This document shows, piece by piece, positions 54,532-63,185 of a stretch of DNA of 64,000 bases; positions within the stretch are counted from its first letter, which is position 1; every line of letters starts with the position of its first letter. The stretch comes from a bacterium (GTDB taxonomy: Bacteria; Joyebacterota; Joyebacteria; Joyebacterales; Joyebacteraceae), in the NCBI GenBank assembly GCA_025774245.1, contig JALGWI010000004.1, forward strand, positions 1 through 64,000, given 5' to 3'. The translations under genes and the position numbers were made by a program. The notes below the pieces were generated by a model. It ran no database searches and was not told where the DNA came from. It saw nothing but the letters and a program-made list of their open reading frames with translations.

Positions 54532-54796
54532 CACTGTCTGCCCCCTTCTTTCAGGTGCCGCTGCCTCGTGCCGTATCGGCGCCCCGCGCGTCGGCGCGCT
54601 CGTTACGTATGACCTCGGAACCGGCCCCCGGGTTTAGCTCTTCCTGCGCAAGCGGCTCGTCGCGGGGCCCCCGGGCCTGTGGTATGATGGCTCGTCCGGC
54701 CCGCGACCGGAGTTGCGGGCCGGCGGACCCTGTGCCGCGGCTCAGAACCGTGAGCAGCCAACCGCGAGCTCCGAACCGCGCTCTGAGAGGAGAGCG

Positions 54797-55783
54797 ATGG
54801 GACGATCCACTCCCGGACCGGCCGTGTCGGTCGTCATACCGGCCCGCGACGCCGAACTCGACCTGGAGCGCTGCCTGACCGCGCTCGAGGGCCAGTCCCT
54901 GTCCCGGGAGGCGTTCGAGGTGGTCGTCGTCGATGACGGTTCGCGGGACGCGACCGCGGCCGTCGCCGAGAGGAGAGGGGCGCGGGTGATCCGCCAGGAC
55001 GGCCTCGGTGCGGCGGCCGCGAGGAATCGGGGGGCCCGGGAGTCGCGCGGCGAGATCGTCATCCTCCTCGACGCCGACTGCGTTCCGGACGACCGGTGGG
55101 CCGAAGAGCTCGCGCGCCCGTTCGCCGACGACTCCACAGCCGGCGCCGTCGGGCCGATCGATTCTGCTCAGCGGTCGCTCGTCGCTCGCTACGTGCAGCT
55201 CGAGGTCGAGTCGCGGTACGCGCGGCTCGAGGACGGCGGCCCGACCGACTTCATCAACACCGCCAACTGCGCCTTCCGCAGGGACATCCTCTCGAGCTAC
55301 CCGTTCGACGAGGCCTTCGGGCGCCTCGAGGACATCGAGCTCTCCTTCCGGCTGACCGGCGGCGGGCATCGCATGGTCTTCGTCCGGGGCGCGAGGGTGT
55401 CGCACCGCCACCCGGAACGGATCTGGTCGCTCATGAGAAGGCAGTTCGGGTATGCGCGGTACGCGGCCGCCCTCTACCGCCGGCACCCGGGGAAGGTCGT
55501 CTCGGATGCGAGCACGCCCCACGGCCGCCGGGCGCGGCTGGTCAGCCTCGCGCTCGCCCTCGCCCTCGTACCCGTGGCGTTTCTTGTCCCGGCCGCCTGG
55601 CTCGCCTGCGCGTGCCTCGCCGTTCTCTCAGTTGCCTTCTCGTTCCCGGTCTTCGTCCGGGCCTTCCGCGTCGATCCCAGGCTCGGGCTGCTCGCCCCCT
55701 GGATCGTCCTGACGTCGAATCTCGCCTTCGTCGCCGGCGTCGTCCGCGGCCTCCTCCCCGGAAAAGCACGACTCGTGAGGTAA
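54797..55783 (+). CDS. Membrane-anchored family 2 glycosyltransferase
   Basis: 328 residues from ATG 54797 (GAGAGGAGAGCG upstream; the longer frame lacks an SD). GT-A fold: VSVVIPARDAELDLERCL at the start, VVVDDGSRDATAA (nucleotide Asp), a metal-binding DADCVPDD at about residue 96, and GRLEDIELSFRL as the ED acceptor/base motif. Two or three membrane segments (about 246-320) close the protein. It probably transfers sugar from an NDP donor on the cytoplasmic side of the membrane, for a glycan or lipid carrier. No other glycan genes are near. Confidence 0.9.
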   Translation: MGRSTPGPAVSVVIPARDAELDLERCLTALEGQSLSREAFEVVVVDDGSRDATAAVAERRGARVIRQDGLGAAAARNRGARESRGEIVILLDADCVPDDRWAEELARPFADDSTAGAVGPIDSAQRSLVARYVQLEVESRYARLEDGGPTDFINTANCAFRRDILSSYPFDEAFGRLEDIELSFRLTGGGHRMVFVRGARVSHRHPERIWSLMRRQFGYARYAAALYRRHPGKVVSDASTPHGRRARLVSLALALALVPVAFLVPAAWLACACLAVLSVAFSFPVFVRAFRVDPRLGLLAPWIVLTSNLAFVAGVVRGLLPGKARLVR

Positions 55784-56018
55784 AAGCCGCCGCGCCGCGC
55801 GTTCCTTCCGCCCACTCCGCCTCTCCGGAGCCGGTCGGGTGTCGAGACGGGTGTCTTCGACCGGGGCGTGGTCGGCTCCCCGCCTCACCGCGCCTCCGGG
55901 CGCCGCCGTCGCCGGTCGGCAGCGGTCCGCTCGGAGCTCCGCCGGGACGACGCCCTCCGGCTCTCCCGTCCTGGACTCGATTCCCCCGCCCGATGCCCGC
56001 CCCCCGGGGCACTATTCC

Positions 56019-56047
56019 TTGACGCCTGTCGGCCAGTGCCCTACAAT
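56019..56047 (+). promoter_or_regulatory. Promoter TTGACG-17-TACAAT of the kor-hdr operon
   Basis: TTGACG (56019-56024) and TACAAT (56042-56047) are 17 bases apart. The start would be near 56054, about 120 bases before korD. The rest of the 392-base gap 55784-56175 shows nothing else. Confidence 0.75.
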
Positions 56048-56175
56048 AGCTTGCGGGGATACCGTGGTAAGACGGTGACTGGTGACAACTCAGCTCGGTC
56101 CGCAGTCTTGCCACTCTATTCCCTTGTTGTCTGCTTGGCGCGCTCATCCCACTCGAGTAGGCCGGGGGGTCCAAC

Positions 56176-56499
56176 ATGCCTCAGGATCTGCCCTCGACTC
56201 CGAAGAGCACGAAGATGAAGTACTGGCGGAAGCCGCTCGATGCCGACAAGGTGAAGGTCCCGCACGGCGAGCTTCACATCATCGTGAACCGCTGCAAGGG
56301 GTGCCTGTTCTGCGTCGAGTACTGCCCGCGCGACGTGCTCCAGATGTCCGAGGACTTCAACGTGAAGGGGTACCACTACCCGGAGGTGAAGGAAGACGAC
56401 GCCTGTGTGAACTGCCAGCTCTGCGAGTTGCTGTGTCCGGAGTTCGCCATCTTCTGCGTCGAGAAGGAGGAGGAGGGAGGAGGCGAGAATGAAAGCTGA
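56176..56499 (+). CDS. korD: 2-oxoacid:ferredoxin oxidoreductase, ferredoxin (delta) subunit
   Basis: 107 residues. Two [4Fe-4S] sites: Cys40-43-46-50 (RCKGCLFCVEYCP) and Cys77-80-83-87 (CVNCQLCELLCP). The delta subunit carries electrons from the TPP site of the oxidoreductase to free ferredoxin. It heads the operon and overlaps korA by 11 bases. The N-terminal 30 residues are polar and not part of the fold. The set korD-A-B-C is complete; a 2-oxoglutarate specificity is the usual assignment for this gene order, but 2-oxoisovalerate or pyruvate cannot be excluded. Confidence 0.9.
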   Translation: MPQDLPSTPKSTKMKYWRKPLDADKVKVPHGELHIIVNRCKGCLFCVEYCPRDVLQMSEDFNVKGYHYPEVKEDDACVNCQLCELLCPEFAIFCVEKEEEGGGENES

Positions 56500-57649
56500 T
56501 CCCAGAGGAGTCCTCACCGGCGCGCACTACCTCGACGGTGATCACGCTGCCGCGGAGGGGGGGCTCGCGGCCGGCTGCAGGTTCCTTGCCGGCTACCCCA
56601 TCACGCCGTCCACCGAGGTCGCCGAGCGGTTCGCCGCGAGGATCCCGAAGGTGGGTGGTGGCGTTTTCATTCAGATGGAGGACGAGCTGGCTTCGATGTC
56701 GGCCATCCTCGGCGGGGCGTGGGCCGGGAAGAAGTCGATGACGGTGACGTCGGGTCCGGGCTTCTCGCTCATGATGGAGAACCTGGGCCTCGGCATCATG
56801 ATGGAGGTTCCGACCGTGATCATCAACGTGCAGCGCGGCGGACCCTCGACGGGGCTGCCGACGCTGCCGGGTCAGGCCGACATGATGCAGGCGCGGTGGG
56901 GCTCGCACGGCGACTACGAGATCATCGCCATTTGCCCGAGCTCGCCCCAGGAGGCCTTCGACTACATGATCACGGCCTTCAACTTCTCGGAGAAGTACCG
57001 GGTGCCCACCCTCGTGATGATGGACGAGTGCGTCGGGCACATGACCGAGAAGGTCGTGATCCCTCCCGCCGACGAGATCGAGCTCACTCCGCGGAAGGAA
57101 TACACGGGACCGCCCGAGGAGTACCTGCCGTATCTTCCCGACAAGGACATGATCCCCTGGATGACGAAGGCCGGCGACGGCACGCGCTTCCACACGACGG
57201 GCCTCACGCACGACGAGAAGGGGTACCCCGTCATGAACGCGGATTGCCAGGAGACGCTGGTCCGCCGCCTCATCGACAAGATACGGAAGAACGCCGACGA
57301 GATCGCCATCGTCGAGGAAGAGGAAGTCGACGGCGCCGACGTCGTGCTGATCTCGTACGGCATCTCGTCCCGCGTCGCGATCCCCGCGATAGAGCGCGCC
57401 CGGAGGGAAGGACTCAAGGTCGGGAGCCTGAGGCTCGTCACGGTGTGGCCGTTCCCGGAGACGCGCGTGCGGGAGCTCGCGAAGAACGTCAAGGCGCTCG
57501 TGATCCCGGAGATGAACTACGGGCAGATCTACTACGAGATCGAGCGGTGCGCGGCCGGCAACGCGCGCACGATCCTGGTGCCGCACGGCGGCGGCTGGGT
57601 GCACGACGTGAACGACGTCTACGCGGGAATCAAGGAAGGGTTGAAATGA
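56489..57649 (+). CDS. korA: 2-oxoglutarate:ferredoxin oxidoreductase, alpha subunit
   Basis: 386 residues, behind GGAGGAGGCGAG. It provides the pyrimidine-binding half of the TPP site. Characteristic stretches are CRFLAGYPITPSTEVAERF, GQADMMQARWGSHGDYEIIA, NVQRGGPSTGLPT, SEKYRVPTLVMMDECVGH and the C-terminal GSLRLVTVWPFPETRVREL. With KorB it decarboxylates a 2-oxoacid, making acyl-CoA and reduced ferredoxin in the cytoplasm. The stop (TGA) overlaps the start of korB as ATGA, indicating coupled translation. The lack of a fused gamma domain separates it from PorA-type single-chain forms. Confidence 0.95.
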   Translation: MKADPRGVLTGAHYLDGDHAAAEGGLAAGCRFLAGYPITPSTEVAERFAARIPKVGGGVFIQMEDELASMSAILGGAWAGKKSMTVTSGPGFSLMMENLGLGIMMEVPTVIINVQRGGPSTGLPTLPGQADMMQARWGSHGDYEIIAICPSSPQEAFDYMITAFNFSEKYRVPTLVMMDECVGHMTEKVVIPPADEIELTPRKEYTGPPEEYLPYLPDKDMIPWMTKAGDGTRFHTTGLTHDEKGYPVMNADCQETLVRRLIDKIRKNADEIAIVEEEEVDGADVVLISYGISSRVAIPAIERARREGLKVGSLRLVTVWPFPETRVRELAKNVKALVIPEMNYGQIYYEIERCAAGNARTILVPHGGGWVHDVNDVYAGIKEGLK

Positions 57650-58536
57650 CGAAGGAGACCACTGTCACGGAGGAGACGCAGGAGCAGGCGCATCCGATGG
57701 ACGAGCTCCTGCGGATGGACAGGATGCCCCACATCTGGTGTCCGACGTGCGGGTTGGGAACCGTGGTCACCGCTCTGGCGATGGCCCTCGACAAGAGCGG
57801 CATCTCGCTCGACGACGTCGCGGTGGTGTCCGGGATCGGGTGCACGGGGCGCGTGGCCGGCTACATCAAGGTCGATTCCTTCCACACCACGCACGGGCGG
57901 GCGATTCCGTTTGCGACCGGACTCCACCTCGCCAACCCGAAGCTCAAGGTGATTGTGGTGAGCGGCGACGGCGACCTGATCGCCATCGGCGGGAACCACT
58001 TCATCCACGCGGCGAGGAGGAACATGGACATCACCGTCATCTGCGTCAACAACTTCATCTACGCGATGACGGGCGGGCAGGTCGCGCCGACGACGCCGCT
58101 CACGGCGAACGCGTCGACGATGCCCTACGGGAACTTCGAGCCGCCGTTCAACATCCCGTACCTCGCGGACTCGTGCGGTGCCTCCTACGTCGCGCGCTGG
58201 TCGTCGCTGCACGTGAGAAGGATGACGACGGCGTTCGCCGAGGCGCTCGCCGCGCCCGGGTTCTCGTTGGTCGAGGTCGTGACGCCGTGCTCTACGCTCT
58301 ACGCCAGGCGCAACCGCCTCGGTACCGGGCTCGACCTCCTGAAGTTCTACCACGACAACTGCGAGATCGAGCACGGTGCGGACACGAGGTCGCTCGACAT
58401 CGACTTCCAGAGCACGATCAAGCTCGGGAAGTTCATCGAGCGGCGGCGTCCGACGTTTCTCGAATCGCTCGACGACTGGTACGGTCAGGTCTTCGGCGAC
58501 AAGTACGAGCCTTACGCGGGAGCCACAAGTGAATGA
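57646..58536 (+). CDS. korB: 2-oxoglutarate:ferredoxin oxidoreductase, beta subunit
   Basis: 296 residues. The start at 57646 is set by the ATGA overlap with korA; a longer frame is open on the same strand but has no SD. TPP-diphosphate motif GDGDLIAIGGNHFIHAARRN (Gly107, Asp108, Asn126, then NN at 135-136), and the cluster-ligand segment WCPTCGLGTVVTALA (Cys32, Cys35), as in KorB. HGRAIPFATGLHLANP and YAMTGGQVAPTTP are also typical. It binds TPP and one [4Fe-4S] cluster next to KorA. Its end overlaps korC by eight bases. Confidence 0.95.
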   Translation: MTKETTVTEETQEQAHPMDELLRMDRMPHIWCPTCGLGTVVTALAMALDKSGISLDDVAVVSGIGCTGRVAGYIKVDSFHTTHGRAIPFATGLHLANPKLKVIVVSGDGDLIAIGGNHFIHAARRNMDITVICVNNFIYAMTGGQVAPTTPLTANASTMPYGNFEPPFNIPYLADSCGASYVARWSSLHVRRMTTAFAEALAAPGFSLVEVVTPCSTLYARRNRLGTGLDLLKFYHDNCEIEHGADTRSLDIDFQSTIKLGKFIERRRPTFLESLDDWYGQVFGDKYEPYAGATSE

Positions 58537-59221
58537 GATCAGGATCTCCGGATTCGGCGGACAGGGCATCATCAAATGCGGGTACATCGTCGGAAAGACG
58601 GCCTCGCTCTTCGACGGCAAGTTCGCGACGCTGACGCAGAGCTTCGGTCCCGAGGCAAGGGGAAGCGCGTGCAGCGCGCAGGTCCTGGTCGACGACGAGC
58701 CGATTCGGTACCCGTACGTCACGACGCCGGACACGGTCGTGGCGATGTCGCAGGAGGCCTACGACAGGTTCGGGGCGGACATCACTCAGGACGGCACGCT
58801 TCTGATCGACGAGGACCTCGTGAAGTCGCTCGAGCCTCCCAAGGTAGGGAAGTTCTACTCGATCCCGGCCACGAGGATCGCGGAGCAGCTGGGCTTGAGG
58901 CTCGTCGCGAACATCGTGATGTTCGGGTTCTTCACGGCGATGACGGACATCATCACTCCGGGTGCGGCCCGGGAGGCGCTGCCGAGCTCGGTCCCGGCGA
59001 GGTTCGTCGAGCTGAACATGAAGGCCTTCGAGCAGGGCTACGAGTACGGCCTCGCCGTGCTCGGCAAGCTGCCCGACGGAGGCGAGGAGAAACCGGAAGA
59101 GACGAAATCCGGCGCGAACGCAGGCGCCGGTTCGAAGAGAGAGGCCGGGTCGAAGAAGGCGAAGGGCAAGTCGTCTTCAGGCAAGAACACCGGCAAGAAG
59201 AAGGCCACCCAGGGGGAGTGA
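58529..59221 (+). CDS. korC: 2-oxoglutarate:ferredoxin oxidoreductase, gamma subunit
   Basis: 230 residues from GTG 58529, inside the end of korB. The gamma fold is plain in NEIRISGFGGQGIIKCGYIVG, SFGPEARGSACSAQVLVDDE, PDTVVAMSQEAYDRF and FGFFTAMTDIITPGAAREAL. It completes the KOR heterotetramer and forms part of the CoA-binding region. An unusual Lys/Ser/Ala-rich basic tail (about 189-230, SGANAGAGSKREAGSKKAKG…) goes beyond the usual length of about 180-190 and may bind an acidic partner, possibly a neighbouring Hdr subunit. That is speculative. The gap to hdrA is 149 bases. Confidence 0.92.
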   Translation: MNEIRISGFGGQGIIKCGYIVGKTASLFDGKFATLTQSFGPEARGSACSAQVLVDDEPIRYPYVTTPDTVVAMSQEAYDRFGADITQDGTLLIDEDLVKSLEPPKVGKFYSIPATRIAEQLGLRLVANIVMFGFFTAMTDIITPGAAREALPSSVPARFVELNMKAFEQGYEYGLAVLGKLPDGGEEKPEETKSGANAGAGSKREAGSKKAKGKSSSGKNTGKKKATQGE

Positions 59222-59370
59222 GGAGCGCCCGAGAGCCGGCCGGCGCCGTCGGGCGCCGCCGGGGCGACCGTGCGAGGCTCCGGCACCGGCTCGAGTGATC
59301 GACAGGTGATCGCCGCGGGCGTCGGCGGGTGGAGGAACGGTGGCCTCGTCTACGGGAACTGGAGGGGTCG

Positions 59371-62300
59371 ATGGAGAAGGGTGTGCTGGTGATCGGTGGC
59401 GGCATCGCGGGAATCCAGGCCGCACTCGATCTGGCAGACGCGCAGTTCAAGGTCTATCTGGTCGAGAGGGCGCCCTCGGTCGGGGGGAAGATGGCGCAGC
59501 TCGACAAGACCTTCCCCAGCATGGACTGCGCCATCTGAATACTCGGTCCTAAGATGATGGATGTCGGTCGGCATCCCAACATCAGCCTCTGGACCTCGAG
59601 CGAGGTCGTCAAGGTCGAAGGCGAGGCCGGCGACTTCACGGTCGACGTGTTGAGGCACGCGCGCTACGTCGACATCGACGAGTGCACCGCCTGCGGCGCC
59701 TGCGCCGAGGTGTGCCCGATCGTGGTCCCGAGCGAGTTCGAGTGCGAGCTCAGCGAGCGCAAGGCCATCTACCAGCCCTTCCCGCAGGCCGTTCCCTCGG
59801 CCTACGTCCGCGACGAGGTCGCCTGCTTGAGCAAAGCGGGCCGTCCGTGCGGACTCTGCGCCAAGAAGTGCGAGAAGGACTGCATCGACTACGACGAGCA
59901 GGACGTGGTCGAGAAGATCAACGTCGGATCGGTCGTCGTCGCCACGGGGTTCGACTTCTACGATCCCGAGGAGGCGAGCGAGTACGGCTTCAAGCGGTTC
60001 AAGAACGTCGTCACGAGCCTCGAGCTCGAGAGGCTCCTCGCCGCCGGCGGCCCGACGAAGGGTCTCCTGGTGAGCTTCACCGACGGCGAACCGCCGAAGC
60101 GCGTGGCCTTCGTGCAGTGTGTGGGGTCGAGGTCGGTCAAGCGCGGGATCCTCTACTGCAGCCGCATCTGCTGCATGAACGCCGTCAAGGACGCGCTTCT
60201 CATCGAGGAGCTCTATCCCGAGACCGAGCAGCTCATCTTCAACATCGACGTCCGGGCGTTCGGCAAGGGCTTCGAGGCGTTCGTCGAGCGGTCGCACGGC
60301 CTCTCGCACCTCCGGTACATCAGGGGCAAGCCGTCGAAGGTGACGGAGGACCCGGCGACCGGGGAGCTCATTCTCCATTACGAGGACGGTGAGACGAGGA
60401 AGATCGAGAGGATCCCCGTCGACATGGTGGTGCTCTCCTCGGCGCTCGTGCCGTCGAAGGGGACCGCCGGGCTCGCCAAGGTCCTCGGCGTCGACGTCGA
60501 CATCGACGGCTTTCTCAAGAGCAGGGACGCGTCGGCCTATCCGCTCGAGACGAGCCGCGAGGGGATCTACGTCGCCGGCGGCGCCACCGGTCCCAAGGAC
60601 ATCACCGACGCCGTGGCCGAAGCCTCCGGCGCGTCAGCGCTCGCGGCGCGGCACGTCCTGACCGAACGGGTCGAGCCGGTCGTCGTGGAGATCGAACAGA
60701 TCGACGTCACGGGCGAGCCCCGCGTCGGGGTCTTCGTCTGCTCCTGTGGCATCAACATCGCGGGGGTCCTGGACGTCCAGAAGCTCGCGGGCTACGCCGG
60801 GACGCTTCCCGACGTCGCCTTCTCCGAGAACGTCCTCTTCGCGTGCGCCGAGAGCACGCAGCGCCAGATCCAGGATCGGATCGGGGAGCACGGCCTCACC
60901 AGGGTCGTGGTCGCGGCGTGCACGCCGCGGACGCACGAGCCCGTCTTCCGTGAGGCCTGCGCGGGCGTCGGCCTCAATCCCTACCTCGTTGAGATGGTCA
61001 ACATCCGCGACCAGTGTTCGTGGGTCCACCGCGACGTTCCGGGACAGGCGACCGAGAAGGGACGCGACCTCATCCGCATGGCGGTCGCGAGGGCGAGGCT
61101 CCTCCGGCCGCTCAAGCAGCGCGAGCTCGGGGTCGGCCACGAGGTGCTCATCGTGGGCGGCGGCATCTCCGGCGTCCAGAACGCGATCGACCTCACGAAG
61201 CGCGGGTTCACGGTCCACCTCGTCGAGGCGGCGGATGAGCTCGGCGGGCGCGTCACCGATCTGGCGAGTGTCTACCCGAGCGGCATGTCGGGCCGAGCGC
61301 TCATCGAGGCGAAAGTGACCGAGCTCAACGAGTGCGGCGTCGACGTCAGAACCGGCACCACCCTCACGGGGGTGACCGGTTTCGTCGGTAACTTCGAGGT
61401 GACACTCGGTCCGTCGGACGGCGGCGGGGGCGCGGAGGAGAAGCTCGCGGTTGGGAGCATCGTGCTCGCGATCGGCGCCGACGTCTACATCCCCGAAGGC
61501 GACTTCGGCTACGGCGAGGTCCCGAACGTCATCGGGAACACCGACTTCGAAGAGGTCCTTGGGGTCGACGAGCCGACGTTTGGGGGCCGGCCCGTCAAGG
61601 ACGTGGTCTACGTGCAGTGCGTCGGGTCGCGGGGGGAAAAGGGGAACCCCGAGTGCTCGCGCTACTGCTGCCAGGCCGCGATTCGCCAGGCGATCCAGCT
61701 TCGCGAGAAGGGCGTTAACGTCGTGGTGCTCCACCGTGACATCCGCGTGTACTCCCGCGGCGCCGAGGAGATGTACCGTCGGGCCCGCGGCATGGGCGTG
61801 ACGTTCCTGAGATACGACCCGGACGATCCGCCGGTCGTCGAGAAGGACGGCGACCGGGCGAAGGTCGTCCTCCACGAGCCGCGCGGGTTCGACGTCGAGC
61901 TTCCGGCCGACGTCGTGGTGCTCTCGCTCGGCATGGTTCCCAGGAAGACCGAGACGAGCGCGCTCGTCGATCTCCTCAAGGTACCGGTCGGGAGCGACGG
62001 CTTCCTCCTCGAGCGGCATCCGAAGTTCGGGCCGGTCGAGACGAACACCGAGGGGATCTTCCTCTGTGGCTGCGCGCAGTCGCCGAAGGACATCGGCGAC
62101 TCGATCGCGCAGGCCTCCGCCGTGGCATCCAAGATCGGCGCGATCCTGGCGCGTGACACGATCACGCTCGAGCCGGTGACGTCGGTCGTCAACGACAGGC
62201 TCTGCCGCGCCTGCGGCCAGTGCGTCGAGGTCTGCGAGTTCCAAGCGCTCGAGGTCCAGGAGCTTCCCGACGGGCGGCGGGCCGCCGTGGTGAACGAGGC

Positions 62301-62469
62301 CCTGTGCAAGGGCTGCGGCACCTGCGCGGTCGCTTGCCCGAACGGGGCGATCTCCATCAGGCACTTCACGGACGAGATGATCGGTACGATGATCGAGGCT
62401 TACCTCGAACCCTCGGAGAAGCACGGATCCGGAACGTGGCCGGAGGCTGACGTTGCCGAACAAGGATGA
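59371..62469 (+). CDS. hdrA: Selenocysteine-containing HdrA (double-module heterodisulfide reductase A)
   Basis: HdrA is the FAD protein at which electrons bifurcate. One 1,032-residue frame with TGA at codon 56 (59536-59538) in MDCAI-Sec-ILGPKM; other HdrAs have Cys or Sec there. The reading resumes in register and a SECIS-like hairpin follows. Module 1: FAD loop [17 protein letters not shown]; 4Fe-4S sites [12 protein letters not shown] and [12 protein letters not shown]; and CX12CX3CC ligands (Cys250, 263, 267, 268). Then comes the HdrA N-domain ([16 protein letters not shown] … [13 protein letters not shown] … [10 protein letters not shown]). Module 2 has its own FAD loop, CX11CX3CC at Cys750, but VYPSGMSG in place of the Sec/Cys motif. 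C-terminal ferredoxin sites are [11 protein letters not shown] and [15 protein letters not shown] follows CTGGAGGGG. Overlaps the next gene by 17 bases. Confidence 0.9.
59553..59583 (+). promoter_or_regulatory. SECIS-like hairpin just after the in-frame TGA
   Basis: GGATGTC (59559-59565) pairs with GGCATCC (59570-59576) in a 7-bp stem (one T-G pair) closed by the loop GGTC. An outer GATG/CATC helix (59553-59556, 59580-59583) extends it across a small internal loop. Bacterial SECIS elements have a GG or GGU in the apical loop about 16-37 bases after the UGA; here the loop begins 28 bases after it. The hairpin lies within coding sequence, as in other bacterial selenoprotein genes. Confidence 0.8.
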
Positions 62470-63061
62470 GAAGAAGGCCGGCGCGCCCTCGAAGGAGGAC
62501 CAGCCGGCCGCGAAGCCCCGAAAGAAGAAGAGCGTCCTCTGGAGGGAGATTCCCGAGCCCAGGGCGGGCGCCGCGCGTCGGGAAGACGCCGATCGAGGCG
62601 ACGGCGGGTTCGAGCCGAGGATCGTGGCGTTCGCGTGCAACTGGTGCAGCTACCCGGCCGCCGACGCCGCCGGGATCAGCAAGCTGCAGTACCCACCCAA
62701 CGCGCGCATCATCAGGGTGATGTGCGCGGGACGTGTCCATCCGGGGTTCGTCCTCCGGGCTCTCGAGCTCGGCGCCGACGGCGTCCTGGTCTCGGGGTGC
62801 CACTTCGAGGACTGCCACTACCTCTTCGGAGCGAGGAGGGCCGCCGAGCAGTTCGAGAAGGTCGCCGAGATCGTGCGCATGCTCGGCATCGGCCCCGAGC
62901 GCGTCAGGTACGAGCAGATCTCCGCCGCGGAGGCGCCCAAGTTCGCCAGGGTGATGCACGAGTTCGTCGAGGAGATCAAGAAGATCGGACCGAGCCCCCT
63001 CGCGGGGACGGCCGAAGGCGAGCTCGAGGTGCCCGACGCGGTGGGCGAGGAGAGGACGTAG
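62453..63061 (+). CDS. mvhD: MvhD-like [2Fe-2S] electron-transfer protein
   Basis: 202 residues from TTG 62453 (GGAGG six bases upstream), overlapping the end of hdrA. After a Lys/Pro-rich basic N-terminal extension of about 55 residues comes the MvhD fold: FACNWCSYPAADAAG (Cys62, Cys65), VMCAGRVHPGFVLRAL (Cys91) and GCHFEDCHYLFG (Cys116, Cys121), the five Cys expected. In methanogens MvhD docks a hydrogenase or formate dehydrogenase onto HdrA; here no hydrogenase gene is visible. It most likely passes electrons between HdrA and a donor not encoded in this window, or between KOR-derived ferredoxin and HdrA. The extension is unusual. Confidence 0.9.
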   Translation: MPNKDEKKAGAPSKEDQPAAKPRKKKSVLWREIPEPRAGAARREDADRGDGGFEPRIVAFACNWCSYPAADAAGISKLQYPPNARIIRVMCAGRVHPGFVLRALELGADGVLVSGCHFEDCHYLFGARRAAEQFEKVAEIVRMLGIGPERVRYEQISAAEAPKFARVMHEFVEEIKKIGPSPLAGTAEGELEVPDAVGEERT

Positions 63062-63185
63062 GCTCAAGAAGGAGCCGCCCGCGCCCCGTGTGCGGGCGAG
63101 TCATCGGTGAGGACGAGGGCCGGGCGGGCCGGCGAGGCGCCGGCGCGGATCCACGAGCGTCCGGCTGTGTGGAAGAGAGGTTCGA

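Noticed and set aside
59329-59538. Short stand-alone gene ending in TGA before hdrA
   Set aside because: It is the N-terminal FAD part of HdrA; the TGA is in the Sec position and the frame continues.
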